NCBI GenBank assembly: GCA_948567375.1
Contig: OX419756.1
Coordinates: 61,420,552-61,484,551 of the forward strand
Length of the DNA stretch: 64,000 nt
Reading direction: 5' to 3'
From: Lunularia cruciata
Taxonomy: Eukaryota; Streptophyta; Marchantiopsida; Lunulariales; Lunulariaceae
Every line of letters starts with the position of its first letter. Positions within the stretch are counted from its first letter, which is position 1. The notes under the pieces are model-generated. The model saw only the letters and a program-made list of their open reading frames with translations, was not told the origin of the DNA and did not search any database. Made by a program: the position numbers and the translations under genes. Positions 1 through 11,470 of the stretch are shown here, in pieces.

Positions 1-231
1 AATATTAATAAGAAGAAAGTGATTTGTGAAATTGTTTAGAAAAGATCAAAAGCAAACCTTGTCAATTACTTTATGATTATGATTCAGTCTAGAAAAACTA
101 GATGTAATGAACAAGAAGTTTCACTTCAACTTCTTGCAATTGGCGAGGATTAAATTTTTGTTTATGAATACTAAATCAATGTAAACCTTAAATTTACACT
201 CTTGTTACAAAATTGGAATTGGAATTTACTA

Positions 232-363
232 CAAAACGCCGCCCCTAAAACGAGCTCCAGTACCTAGTACTTGCACAAAACACGGTTCCTAAAATGAGCT
301 CCAATACCTAGTACTTGCACAAAACACCGTCCCTAAAACGAGTTATAATGCCTAGTACTTGCT
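232..363. repeat. 44-bp tandem repeat, three copies
   Basis: Three head-to-tail units start at 232, 276 and 320. Each begins CAAAACrCCG-like, passes through CCTAAAACGAGCTC and ends CCTAGTACTTGC. The units differ from each other at only a few positions, so it is a small, moderately young minisatellite. Confidence 0.9.
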
Positions 364-539
364 TTCGCCTAGATGCTTGGACGTTTGGAAGGATATAAAA
401 TTAACAAAAGGAAATATAACTGAAAGTTTCCTAATTTAATTTAAGATTCTCTAACTTGGAGTGTGATTAGACTCCACCACTTGGCGGGGTTGTGAAATAT
501 AATCAATTGTAATACTAAAAAGTTGGGGGGGAAGTGGAG

Positions 540-1130
540 GAGTACAGGCTAGAACCACCACCAAGTTGTCCAGAGCATTCAAGACGAGTTCAGGTAGACC
601 GGTACAGCGATCTCGCGCAGGCGTATCTCGGTAATGAAGATTCCGGGCTATGGGCTACCTCCGCGGTCAGAAACTAACCCGAACCTAGCTAAGGACCGCA
701 GGATCACCCACATCCTCCAATCCGGTGCGTACCTGGCATCGTGCGAGTTAGCTAGCGAAAACGCGCGAAAACGGTCTTCAGTATCATCCTCTCGCGCGCG
801 AAATCAGCTGCAAATCGGTGCATGGAGGGGGTTGCCTTATACAGTATCCATGACCGTGAGAAATGTGCCTCGCTGGCACCAGAAGGACAAGGGTAGTTAC
901 AAACTCAAGCTTGGCTTAAAACCTTTCTTCCCTTGCAGGAAAGGAATCTGGACAGCCACAGGTGGATAATCTTCATGCCTGTATCTCCCATGTTCTCGGG
1001 CCGCCCGGGTTCGTTCATGCCAGCCCGGCCAGACCCTCTTCTCGAACACGCGTTCTCCAGGTTGAGAAGTTCGGTTATTTGGCACTCTGTTGTATGGCAC
1101 TTATACGACAGATTGAACTTCACGTCTACA
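540..1130. other. GC- and CpG-rich patch of unknown origin
   Basis: Unlike the AT-rich surroundings this stretch is full of CG dinucleotides (for example CTCGCGCGCG near 792 and ACGCGCG near 758). A 111-codon ATG frame runs from 634 to 969 on the plus strand, but its translation matches no family I recognise and it is overlapped by minus-strand frames of similar quality. It could be an exon of an unrecognised gene or recently arrived, still CpG-rich DNA; the sequence alone does not decide. Confidence 0.35.
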
Positions 1131-1176
1131 TGAGTATGTCCGTAGATGTTTTACAGTGAAAGAAACGCAAAGATTT

Positions 1177-1312
1177 GGTGAATTTAAGAAGATATTAAGG
1201 ATTTATCTCAACTGTGTCATGTGCAGCTATCAGCTTGTGCATCGGGTGAATTTAAGAAGATATTAAGGATTTATCTCAACTGTGTCATGTGCAGTTATCA
1301 GCTTGTGCATCT
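1177..1312. repeat. 68-bp tandem duplication
   Basis: Two adjacent copies (1177-1244 and 1245-1312) begin GGTGAATTTAAGAAG and run through CTCAACTGTGTCATGTGCAG to CTTGTGCATC. They differ at very few positions, which indicates a recent duplication. Confidence 0.92.
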
Positions 1313-1640
1313 GGTGTAAAACGAGTCGAGAACTTGAACATATTCTTTTCATAAGTCGTAAGCAGTAATGACAAGTAGTGACATTACTGCACGTTGCAGA
1401 GGGGCACGTCCACTTTGGACAGCCCTGACGCAAAGTAAACACTTGTCAATAGACGTACCGAAATTCTTGCAAATTTTTACCAAAAAGGTATTTTGCAAGT
1501 TGCAAAGTTACTTCCTAAATTGCAAATCTCCGAGGAACGGCCGGCAAAATTTCGCAGATTGATATACTCGAACCACCAATATGACATTTACCCTAGTTAC
1601 TCAAAGAATGCAGGCTACCTACCTCATGTCCAGAAGAAAA

Positions 1641-1732
1641 CATCTTTCATTTACTGCCTTATTCGCTGTTTACACCGCTGTTTTTACATCTTTCATTTAC
1701 TGCCTTATGCGCTGTTTACACCGATACGAAAT
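1641..1732. repeat. 46-bp tandem duplication
   Basis: Two copies start at 1641 and 1687, each beginning CATCTTTCATTTACTGCC and containing CGCTGTTTACACCG. One internal base and the tails differ. Confidence 0.88.
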
Positions 1733-1824
1733 AAAATTTTCATGGTACGAAGAGCAACTTCGCAGGGGATATATAATCATAACGAATCACTTTCCGAAGA
1801 GATCTGTTATGATTACATGTGTTT

Positions 1825-1850
1825 CTCCGTAAAACGTTTGTTTTACGGAG
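1825..1850. other. Perfect 10-bp inverted repeat
   Basis: CTCCGTAAAA (1825-1834) and TTTTACGGAG (1841-1850) are exact reverse complements around a 6-base loop. No T-run or gene end lies next to it, so a terminator role is not supported. Confidence 0.7.
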
Positions 1851-2293
1851 ATATTTTACCAAATATCTCAAGTTTGTGGTTGAAAAGAACAGACAACGGT
1901 GTACGAAGTGCTATCATACTTTCCCCACTGCAGTTGTGGGGCCTGCAGTTTGGGCTGTACAATTGGTGAAAGTGTCTGGCAAATCTGCTCCTCTAAAATT
2001 GCAAAGTTTCAACCTCCTACGCGGACTGAGGTTGGGGAATACGGTCGGGAAGGCTGAATTTTTTCTGCCAGCCTTCGATGATCATTTTATCAGGAACATC
2101 GGTGCGCTTGAAGCTGGGCCTCTTCTCTAACATCTGGAAGATACACACAAATACACGTAATGTATTTAGAATTGCTTGCTTCCCAAAATTATAGACTTAT
2201 TGCTCAAAAGTTACTGGACTTGTTGGAATTCCATATACAACAGTCTAGAGATAGTTGGTCCAAATTTGCCGCTCGCCGCTCTTATCTTTTACC

Positions 2294-5012
2294 TCACTCA
2301 AATTTCATGATGAATGCAACTGGATGATCTTTTCTGATGCAGGAGTTCCCTGTTGCTCTGACATTTAGCACGGACTCTCGACTAGAACATCTGTCCAAAA
2401 CTTTGCACCATAATTTTATGGTGAAAACGTTTCGGCAGTATATATGAAGAAGTGTAGCACAGAGGATGTTCAACTTGTTGGTTGACATTTTGCAATAGAG
2501 CAATCTTTACCTCTATGTACTTGTGGACAGCTTGAAACTCCGATGGAATGTGGAAGCTCATGAAGTGGGCCAGTGACACTCTCAAATGCTTCAACTTCGG
2601 GATCAGTGCAAAATCTGAGTCGGTGGGTTTGTCGCCAGCAATGTATGGACCCTGAAATGGAAGTGACAAGATCATAACGTTTTAGTGAGTAACAGTTCGT
2701 TTGCCTAAGATATAATCTTTTGGAGGATTGACCAATATCTAAAGCGAAACAAATTTGACGTTCTGTGATTGGGAAAATGAGTGTGCTTGTCCTATCATGA
2801 AACTTCCAAACTTATTTTCATAAACTTGTCAATGCCGGATCCGATAATATCTGTTTACTGCAAGTATCCAAAAAACGCTCCCACTATCCATGCCGAGGAA
2901 ACTCAAACTTGACTTCAGGTGCAGAAACTAACGTGATGCTTCAAGTGGTCTTCCAGAGCTTTCAGCTCCTTCACCAACTCCTCCTTAGTTGAATCCTCTG
3001 GATTTTTGCTCTTGAGGTAGTTCGTGAATGCTGGAAATATGTTCTCACCACTGTTCACAATTTAGAGAGACAATCCAAAATCAGTACGTCCACTTAGTAA
3101 AATGTTTAGAAGGCAAACTAGTGCAGTAGGCAGTCTCACATAACTACCCAAACACTGCCATTTGAACCAGCTATGCCCGTACTAAAGAAATTGTTGGCTT
3201 CAACAGACTAATCTACACACACCAGAATGACAACACAAATTTCATATGTTTCTAAGGTCTATCTAAGCTATAACATCCTCCCCTCGTTGCCAGATTCAAA
3301 CTTCTAGATACTCTTTACTCAGATGGAATTGATATTGAAGAAAGCGAACTTTACTCACACATTCTTGAATTCCGATGGAGTCTTCAGAGGTGGATCTGGA
3401 TACTTTTCCTCCAAATACTGAGCGATCTTATCAGAATCTTGAATCCACTTCTCGCCGTCACGGATGGCAGGCATCAATCCAGATGGATTGTTCTTCAAGA
3501 ACCTGAATTGGGCAACGTTGAATAACCCAGGTAACCACAAGTCATTTCTCTGAGTGAAGGAAATTTCAGCAAGATCGTCTTCAATGAGTAATTGTCTTTT
3601 TCGTAAGTCCTACCAGTCTGGTTTGTCATCGCCTTCTTGGATGTAGGTTGCTTTGTATGGAATACTCTTCTCTTCTAGTTCGATGTAAATACGCTGAGAG
3701 AAAGGGCCTGCAACAAGTACAAAAGAGAATTTGTATCAAAATCAGGTCCACTCTAAGGTGGATATAGTAGTTGACAGAACACTTCACGAAACAGAGTCAC
3801 CAAGGACTGATCCTCCGCACAGAAGGTCCAAAGACTATGCAGATGGACAAAGTCTGCAGGTACATTTAACCCGTTAGTGCCTATTCGGAAAGGATTCTCC
3901 ATCCGAATGGAAGCAAGTATCTGTTAATTGGTTGAAGGATTGACGACTTTCCGAATCCATCCATACTGTATCAGATGCAACTTATCGCAGACCGAGTTAA
4001 GTAGACAACAGAAACTCTGATCTGTCAAGCTAACTCACGATGGGAGCTTTTCTCCATATCGCTGAGCAGAAGGATTCAATGATCGTGCTTTTCTCTTGGG
4101 GGTCTCCGGAGGTAATGTCATTAATTGCGAAGTTTTCTCCTTCTAGGCACATACTCTATAGCTGGGGTGGGGTTACGGTCGCAGAAGTTGGTAAATTAGT
4201 AAGTGATACACGGGCAGTAATTGGAAACCTCTAAATCCTAGCCCACAAGTCCAAGATTCACCTATCCAACTAGAGCTGAAGAGTCCATAGGCTCTTAAGT
4301 CAGTGCGCAGATTTTGAGCAAACTCAGAAAAGTTGTGTCGGTGAACGGAAACGTAAATTATAAGAAGTAGACGTAACTCGTTCTTTTCTGAGTAAAAAGA
4401 CGTGATACTTGTTCTAGATTAGGAAACAGACTGGAAATCATTCAAATCGATGTCAAAAACTGACGTGCAGTGGAGCATTACAGTACATCATTCATATAAA
4501 ACTTACAGATCCAGCCTCAGACAACTTCAATGCTACAGCGGAGAGAGCTCACGCCAAGGCTCGACAAACGTGACGAGACGTCGCTAATTATCGAGATCCG
4601 TAAGATCAAGGTCACATTGCTAACCGGAAGCACAAAAACCCAACACACAATTAATCGACAAGAGATTAAAGGAGGATGGCTAATTACAGTCTCCTCGGAC
4701 GTCGCTGGGATTTCCAGTTCCAGTGGCTGCTTTCCCGAACACCTCAATGTCCTCGGTAGCCGAACCAGACATGTCTCTAATTCCGACCCTCAGGAACTTC
4801 TGAACATCTTTAGCCGCCATTGTTCCTCTGCTTACAAACAACCCCTTCCCGTTACTGTAACTCTGTGATGCAGATTTCACCCCTCTAGTCGCTGGCAAAC
4901 TTCTCAACGATCCAAAACCGCGCACAACAACGACACTACTTCCTGGAGTTCTTGCTAGCTTAGTGAGTTCTATTCCGATCACACTTGTGCATCGAACTGC
5001 TGCTTGCTGCAT
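2294..5012 (-). CDS. DHAR: Dehydroascorbate reductase (DHAR), likely plastid-targeted, six exons
   Basis: DHAR is a GST-fold enzyme that reduces dehydroascorbate to ascorbate with glutathione in the ascorbate-glutathione cycle. Exons on the minus strand: 5012-4688, 3707-3614, 3502-3359, 3050-2933, 2651-2511, then a last exon near 2390-2294. The first five join with GT-AG borders and matching phases. Residues 1-60 or so look like a transit peptide. The catalytic motif GDCPFSQR spans the exon 1/2 junction, with its Cys at about residue 109. Exon 2/3 joins as KPDWFLK, exon 3 holds DSDKIAQYLEEKYP, and exon 4/5 joins as KHHGPYIAGDKPT, all typical of DHAR. The first in-frame ATG after an upstream stop is at 5012; ATGs at 4820 and 4772 could start shorter, perhaps cytosolic, forms. 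The canonical last acceptor at 2391 leads to a stop after two codons, while the expected SRES string lies in the next frame. An acceptor at 2375 would restore an open frame (about 300 residues in all). The C-terminus lacks the usual AGW motif. Confidence 0.9.
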
Positions 5013-5400
5013 ATTTGAATTACTTGACTTCACTCGATATACTTCGGCTGCGACTGTTGAATCTGTGAGGGGAGACAACGTACCTTGAAGGAATAAATCC
5101 CTCGTCACGGAAACTCATCAGTGCCACGTGTAGTGTGGTCCTCGCTGGGAAGCTAAGATGGCACCACGTCGGCACCCACTTGTCGGAAAACACTTGAATC
5201 CACTTGTCTTGATGGCACGGCTTGATACTTCAGATCGAATTACTCTGTGACTCGTCTAGTTGTCCATCACCTGAGAGTAGGTTGATCGTGGCCACTAACA
5301 TGAAAAGAGATTGGGAACAAACAGTTCACCGAGGAGATTGGCTGTGGGGAGGAACTGGATGAGGGTCCAAGCCTTGAGAAATTAGACGAATTTGAGTCGA
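5013..5400 (-). promoter_or_regulatory. DHAR 5' flank with a G-box (CACGTG, 5125-5130)
   Basis: Read toward the gene, the sequence is ACACGTGGCA, a palindromic G-box with the ABRE core ACGTGGC, about 113 bases upstream of the first ATG. In plants bZIP and bHLH factors bind such boxes in stress- and light-responsive genes. A second ACGT core lies near 5167. I see no convincing TATA box, so the transcription start is not placed. Confidence 0.45.
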
Positions 5401-6374
5401 TTTGCATCTGTCAAAGGAGGTCGTTATAAATCACAGTAATCAGTCTTTGAGATATTACTTTGTCGAAGGGTGTTCAAATGTGAAGACAGTTTACCGTTAT
5501 TGTTACGGACAGATCAAGAGAAAACTTCGTAGCCATAAGTTGTTTTTGATTTTCCTGGAATCCTCGATCCTGGGCCGTAATAGTCGATTGCAATCAGGTG
5601 TAAAGGTTGTTTATTTCCCCCTGGTCGATACTCAATCTTTCCAAGTAATTTTCGTCAAGAGAGCGAGGAGTTCAGCTAGCTACAGTACCCACCACGGTAG
5701 CTGGTTGAATTCTGCCGAAACATTTGCTGGTGTTGACTCTAAAGTATCGAAAATGGCATGTGACGAGAAAATTTTTCTTGGAATCCATCGGGGACTTCAT
5801 ACATATATTTATTTAGGGTATTGTCAAATCTGTCTGTCCTTTGTTCAAATTATACACTATTGATTGATTCAAGGTAAAATGATACTTGCCATCTATACCT
5901 CCCAACAAGTCATGGCATCCCATCCATGTAATCTCGAAAAAAGTTATTTAAATAAAGGATAAAATGAATTTAATGATATTTATAGAGGCGGTTAAATTGA
6001 TTCTTCTCGGTTTGTTTATATATATATATTTATATATAATAATATTAATATAAAAAATTGAAATAGATAATTTTAATAATTTTATGAATATTTTTAAATT
6101 TATTATATATTTTACTATGAGTGAAATTATAACTCATAGAATTCATGAATTGCAAATGATGGGGAAATAAAATGTCCATGATTCACAATGCTAAAATAGT
6201 GAGAAATAATGTAGAATATATCAAATGTAACTTGAAGCAAAGGCATAATTGAAACAAAATGAGAATAACATATGCCTAACAGACTAGTAAATCGCTGTGA
6301 AATCATGAATTCTATGCAATCGGACTGCGAGAAATAGGTAACACTATGTAAAAGACTGTCAGTAAGCAATGCAT
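5401..6374. other. Intergenic, no gene recognised
   Basis: A 153-codon open frame (5402-5863, plus) resembles no known family and lies in AT-rich DNA where long chance frames are common. From 5880 the sequence becomes very AT-rich, with TATA-type low-complexity runs around 6015-6060. Confidence 0.5.
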
Positions 6375-7510
6375 GAAAGATAAAGATAAAAAACGTGAAT
6401 TGGAGTCGGGTAGGAACACTCTATACACCAGAGGTCCCATGAGTTAGGCAAAGGGCGAAGGAAAATAATAGGGAGTGAATTAGCTAGGGAATGGAGGAGT
6501 GGAACAATGCTAGAGCTATAGGATGGTGTGGCTGCAGAACCTGTCGAAGTGTAACAAGGAAATGAGAGCAAAGCGAAAAAGGACAGGATATAAAGTATAT
6601 TGCAACAAGCGCTATGGCCGCTAGAGTCCTGAGATGCTAAACAATAAAGGGAAGCAGAAGGCCATAGTAAAACTTCATGAAAACACTTGCGACTTCATCA
6701 GTGCCGAAGTAGCTGAGCAATTGTCAATACACCCTCCTACCGAGTTTTCGCTCGAAAACTCATGAATGCCAAGGCATATGATAGCCGAGGTATATTGGTA
6801 TATGAGAACAGAAGCTGTTCTCATATATGGGTTATCCAGAACTCATGAAGTGCACAAATCCGAAAAACAACATGTACCTGAATCACAATGCTAGAGTAGT
6901 ATTAAAGCTTTAATGTAAAATGCATTGAAAGTATCCTGCAGCAAAGGCATAAGTGCAACAAAGTAACCTGCAGCAAGGCATAAGTGCAAGAAATTGAGAA
7001 GACCGTACTGCCAATGGACAGTAAAGAACGTGAAATTGAGAGCAGCAATGCCAACGGGAGCGTGGGATAGAAAGCTTGATGTAAGAGTTCGCCAGTAAAA
7101 AATGAAATCGAGAGCAGCAATGCAACCGATAGCAAGAGGCATAGGGAACATGCTATGTGCTGTAAGAGCCCGCCAGGATGCAGTGCGTGGATGAAGCGAG
7201 ATGAATAGGAAACTTGCTGTAAGAGCACACCAGGATGCAGTGCGTGGATGAAGATGAAGAACGTGGGATGGAGTTGGGGAGGAACACAGTAAACACTAGA
7301 GGTCGAGGCAGGAAGCAGTCAGAGATCGAAAGGGAAAGGACTAGGGAGTGAAATAGTAGGGGAATGGAGGAGTGGAACAAAACAAGAATTCTCTAAGGAT
7401 GTGGCTGCAAAAACGGGTCTAAATGTAAGAGTGTAACTAGAGCGAAGCGTAAGAGGACAGGATATATAAAGTATATCACACCCAGCGCTATGGACACTGG
7501 AGTCTGGAAT
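6375..7510. repeat. Pair of diverged ~260-bp direct repeats
   Basis: About 6375-6640 and about 7248-7510 are the same sequence in diverged form. Shared landmarks in order: AACGTGrrwTGGAGT, GGAACAC, a block around AGGGAGTGAA, GGAATGGAGGAGTGGAACAA, GTGGCTGCA, AGGACAGGATAT.AAGTATAT and AGCGCTATGG. Neither copy has a credible reading frame. The interval between them holds hairpin-bearing repeats and short direct repeats such as CAGGATGCAGTGCGTGGATG (twice, near 7170 and 7230). Confidence 0.75.
6640..6900. repeat. Hairpin-bearing non-coding repeat, copy 1
   Basis: Two perfect stem-loops sit close together: GAGTTTTCG/CGAAAACTC (6742-6761, 2-base loop) and a 13-bp stem at 6799-6811/6815-6827 around a 3-base loop. 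The order 'ATCAGTGCC, a CGAG-ended hairpin, CTCATGA(A/G)TGCC' recurs around 14275-14420 and 14900-15060, so the stems belong to a repeat family. Confidence 0.6.
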
Positions 7511-7677
7511 TATTGGATATTTGTTTATGCCAATGTCTCTGCTTCTGAAGTTTGCTTGTGCAGATGGTTGGCAACCACTGGATACTTTTTTGTGCCAATG
7601 TCTCTGCTTCTTGAAGTTTGCTTGTGCAGATAGTTGGCAACTATTGGATACTTGTTTGTGCCAATGTCTCTGCTGAT
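7511..7677. repeat. ~66-bp tandem repeat, 2.5 copies
   Basis: Units start at 7511, 7576 and 7642. Each carries TTGGATA, CCAATGTCTCTGCTT, GAAGTTTGCTTGTGCAGAT and TGGCAAC. The third is cut short after about 36 bases. Confidence 0.9.
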
Positions 7678-8960
7678 AGTAAGTTGATTACCCTCACATC
7701 AAACAGAGTAAGTCGGTCTGTCCGCGGAATCACAAGATCAAATAGAGTATCTAAATCAATATGTCATATCACGTGAGAAAAGATATAACAACTTTCAAAG
7801 ATGGACTCCACACTCTGAAACTATGAACAAAGAAATCCAACCATTACTTGCTAGGTTTGAACTCAAAACTCATTTTATTCGATCTCTACAAGTTGTGGTA
7901 GTAAGCACAAAAGTGGCCCTTAGTCTTCAGTTTTCCTTCCACTCTTAGCTCACTTCCCTTCAACCACTTTACTCTGCTTCTCCGAACATAAGTGGTTTAA
8001 GCTGCCAGTCAATGTCAACTTGACGAGCTTGAAATGCCCTTGATACTGCGAGCACTCGTGGCCCTCGGTGCAGCTTGCACAGAGAGAGCTGGGAATCAAG
8101 GACAACACAGACCCTAGCGAGCTATAGCATAAGAATGTACCAGCCACCTTAAAACCAAGGACGACATATATCCACGCGAGCTACAAGCATACGTTTATAG
8201 GAGTCACCTGGATACCGAGGATCACACAGACCCTTGCGAGCTACAAGCATAGGAAACGAAGGAAGACACTGAGCTGGAAAACAAGAGTTGGAAAGCAAGG
8301 GCGACACTAAGCTGGAACTCAAGAGCTGGAAAACAAGGAACCCAAGCTACAAACATTAACATATATTGGCCAAATGGCCTAGGTAGCACCTCCACCCAGA
8401 ACATGAACTTGAGCTCTGCTCAAGTATCTACTAGTTGGGTAGCTTTTTAGGACAGAGGACTGCAAGCGTGAATGACACTGATGTATAAAGAAATGGCAAA
8501 GAGTACGCAATGCATATTAGGAGATCTGGAAGTTAGCGGGTTTGGAAGATAACATTCCAGCTCAGAAGTGGTGGAACTTGTGATGACAGAATTAGTCGCA
8601 ACAATCAACCACTGTCTTTAGCTCACTATTTGCTAGAGAAATCACAGGAACCCAGAATGGTACCCATGTGTAGAGAAACGGCATAAACGATTCAATACAT
8701 ATGGGAAATGGGAGCAGAAGCCGTTCTTCGAACGGAAGATCCAGAACCCAGTAAGTGCATATGAAGTCAAGATGAAAAATAAGCATGAATGTGTGTAAAT
8801 CGAAATGAACAGCAACTCAAGAAAGAAATTAAGTGAAACTAACAATACAAGGGTAAACCTAAGGAAAGACACAACTGAAACATCTCGTGAGTAACACCTG
8901 CAGCGAACTAGTATGCATCTTTTGACTACAAGCATGAGTAACATCTGCATAGAACTAGTA
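7678..8960. other. Intergenic, with a partial copy of the GAAATGGCA/CAACCACT repeat
   Basis: No gene is recognised. From about 8465 to 8740 there is a diverged copy of the repeat seen at 14.4-15.7 kb: CACTGATGTA, AGAAATGGCA, TACGCAATGCATATTAGGAGAT, GTGGAACTTGTGA, GTCGCAACAATCAACCACT. A small hairpin CCGTTC-TTC-GAACGG lies near 8725. Between 8150 and 8350 the phrase GAGCTACAAGCATA recurs with short GGAAAACAAG-type repeats. Confidence 0.5.
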
Positions 8961-9296
8961 TGTCAGTTTTAGTATTGTTGTCTGGTATTGTTTTAGTTAA
9001 TCTTCAGTTTAGTGAATTCTTTAGTTTTTATGGTTTTGTTAGATTCATCTAGAACTCTGCCATTTGTTTAAGGTAATGCAAAGCAATCTCCTAGGGTTTA
9101 TTTCAGTGTATATATGAATATTTTTTGAATTTATTTGAGTTAGTTCTTCTTCAAAAGTTATTTCCAAGATTAACACTTTGCATTTCGTGAAATCTTGAGC
9201 TGCTTAACATCATCTCAGGTGTGTTCTATGCTACTTCAATGTTTGGTGTTATTAAATACTACACGAGTGAACTTTTGTGTGCTGCCTTTTAGAATT
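8961..9296 (+). repeat. 5' LTR of the copia element
   Basis: Alignable over its whole length with 13609-14016: shared blocks include GTTAGATTC.TCTAGAACT, CTCCTAGGGTTT, TGTATATATGAA, TTGTGAAATC-like and GAGCTGC.TAACATCATCTCAGG. It lacks the roughly 102-bp internal duplication of the other LTR, and it has an extra stretch after the first 12 bases. Confidence 0.8.
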
Positions 9297-9351
9297 GTAG
9301 AGCAAAGAGAGGTCTATTATCAGTGTATGTTAGTGATGTATGATAGGCTAA

Positions 9352-10195
9352 AAGATTGATGAACCTTCTACTTCAAGGAGCAGAAACAGTAATTCTTATC
9401 AAGTTATGTGACCACAATCACCACTAGAGTTGATAGGAGAACTCAGATAGATAGAGAAACTGGGAAAAACTAACAACAAATCTTGGGCTTTGGATGTGAA
9501 ATCTATCTTAGACAGTTATGGTTGTTTGGACTTAGCATTAGAGGCTCATGATATAGATGAGCTAGAGTCCAACAAGGAAGAGAGAGTCAAGCACTCTACT
9601 AATCAGAGGTTTTTGCTAAGGGCTATGCAAGAGAATATCAAAGACCTAGTAGACACTCATGCTTGGAGTTGGGAGATTTGGCATAAACTCAAGAGTTATT
9701 ACTCTGTTGAGAAACTGGACAGTTCTAAGCAAATCTGGTATGGAATGTGCACCTTGCAATTGCAAGATGGTGATGATTTCACCGTGCATTTGTCAAAATT
9801 GTAGAAGATCTTCAAGAGAGTCAAGGAGGGTGGGGTTGTACTTATAGAGAAATATGAGATCAACCATCTCTTAAGGACTCTTCCTTCAAGCTATCACTCT
9901 GTCCTAGTAGCTCTGGGTGTTTTACCTGTTGACGTGTTATATGGGATTATGTGATAAACAAATTGTTGGTGTTTAGAAAAGACAGAGATGATAAAGAGAT
10001 GAAGTTAAATGAGTTGGGAGATGCTGCTCTGTTCAGTGTTTCTTCTCTGCCAAGAAGAGTATGAGATAGAAGAGTGAGTAAATCAGGGAAAGAAGTTAGT
10101 ATTGTTGATGACAAGACCTGTTATTTTTGTCATGAAAAAGATCATATTGCACCTATATGTCCCAAGAAAGGAGAGAATGAGAGCTGAAGAAGACA
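9352..10195 (+). pseudogene. copia gag (UBN2-type) with zinc knuckle, broken
   Basis: The first part reads in frame with PSTSRS-like N-terminal residues, then LGKTNNKSWALDVKSIL and SILDSYGCLDLALE, a copia gag (UBN2) start, up to a stop at about 9802; two stops occur before 9490. Similarity continues in other frames (LLRTLPSSYHSVLVAL near 9870). A zinc knuckle CYFCHEKDHIAPIC (Cx2Cx4Hx4C) lies at about 10120-10165. The expected start Met is lost here but survives in the tandem copy at 14083. The protein would have formed the virus-like particle shell. Confidence 0.8.
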
Positions 10196-10339
10196 GGCAA
10201 GAGACCTCAACCTGGAAAGGGTCAAAAATCTGGGAGTTCAATTTACAACTCAGAGGAGTGCCATGAGATAGAAAGCGATGAGGAGGGATACTCATCAAAA
10301 GAGTTGTATTGTGGAATGTTTGCAAAATCACAGTTGTCC

Positions 10340-11470
10340 TCATATGGTTCTGGATGGTTCTTAGATTCTGGAGCCACCTCTCATATCTGTTACCTGAAGG
10401 AGTTGTTTTCAATTTTTCAACCTTTGAAGATTCCCAAAAGTGTTTGTTGTGGACATGAGATTCTGAATCCAATGTTAGGAACTGGCAAAGTTCTTATTGC
10501 CTTGATGGGAAGATTCTAACACAAGTTCTTGTAAGAGCTATTTGGAAAGTGTGCTCGATGTTCCCAATTACACCCAAGAACTTGATATCAGTATATTGCC
10601 TCATGGAGCATGAAGTGGATGTTCTGTTTGAGAGCAACAAAAATCAATGCACTTTTAACAAAGGAGAGCTGGTCCTTGGGTATGATACTGCCAAAGGGAA
10701 GCTGATTGTTCTAATTCTCCATTGGTAACAGAAAACAGAAATGATATCCATCTCTGGCATTTGAGGTTAGGGCACTTGTCAGAGCAAAAACTACATGCTC
10801 TACAGAAGGTAGTGGAGGGGCTGAAACCAGATACCAAAGGAGAACTCAAACTTTTCATTGGGTGTGCAGAAGGTACAGTACACAAACCTCCTATCCCCAA
10901 GAAATCTTCATCTAGAGCTTATGATCTTCTAGATGTCATACATTCTGATGTATGGGGATACATGACCGAGAAGTCATTGAGTAGAGCACCTACTATATGT
11001 CCTTTGTGGATGATTACAGTAGAAAGAGCTTTATCTATCTCATGGAAAGCAAAGATGAATTGCTGCGAAAATTCCAAAAGTTTGTAGCCATGGCTGAGTT
11101 GCAGACTGGGAGGAAAGTCAAGCGTTTGAGAAAAGATGGAGACAGAAAGTACAGGAATGAGGAATTCCTCTCTTTTCTGTCAGAGAAAGGAATTTTCCTT
11201 GACTGTACTGCCAAAGACAGTCCTGCACAGAATGGAGTTGCAGAAAGGCTGAATAGGACATTGGTGGACAAAGCATTGGCAATGCTCCAACATGCCAAGC
11301 TGGAGAGAAAGTTTTGGGGTGCTGCTATTAGCACTGCAAATTTTCTCAAAAATATCAGTGATACCACATCATTGCAAAGAAGAACTCCTGAAGAATGCTG
11401 GAGTGGTAAGACACTAAAATTTCAGCTTTGAAAGGTTTTTGGATGTCCTGCCTATGTTCATATTCCCAAG
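10340..11470 (+). pseudogene. copia pol: protease, GAG-pre-integrase and integrase, broken
   Basis: The aspartic protease site appears as WFLDSGATSH (about 10350-10380). The GAG-pre-integrase motif LWHLRLGHLS is at about 10750 and ends in DVIHSDVWG near 10955. The integrase core follows at 10997-11430: VDDYSRKSFIYLM (first catalytic D just before, in DV), KDSPAQNGVAERLNR with the catalytic E, and KFWGAAISTANFL. The cysteine part of the HHCC finger is damaged (IGCAEGTVHKPP). The frame changes at about 10990 and a stop follows FQL at 11431. Confidence 0.85.

Larger units (their letters stand above)
1..2293. other. Intergenic region downstream of the DHAR gene
   Basis: No gene is recognised. 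The stretch holds three separate short tandem repeats (232-363, 1177-1312, 1641-1732), a small perfect hairpin (1825-1850) and a patch at about 540-1130 that is clearly richer in GC and CpG than its surroundings. Open frames of 60-158 codons exist on both strands but overlap one another and resemble no family I know. The last 150 bases or so before 2293 should include the DHAR 3' UTR, because that gene ends at 2294 on the minus strand. Confidence 0.6.

Noticed and set aside
232-363. CRISPR-like array
   Set aside because: The units are contiguous without unique spacers and the context is plant nuclear DNA.
1825-1850. Hairpin as an intrinsic terminator
   Set aside because: No T-run follows, no gene ends there, and such terminators are not used by plant nuclear genes.
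5013-5108. Extending the DHAR start to 5108
   Set aside because: The codon at 5108 is GTG, not ATG, and an in-frame TGA lies just upstream; the first ATG in this frame is at 5012.
5402-5863. 153-codon plus-strand frame as a gene
   Set aside because: No family resemblance, no domain, and it lies in AT-rich flank.
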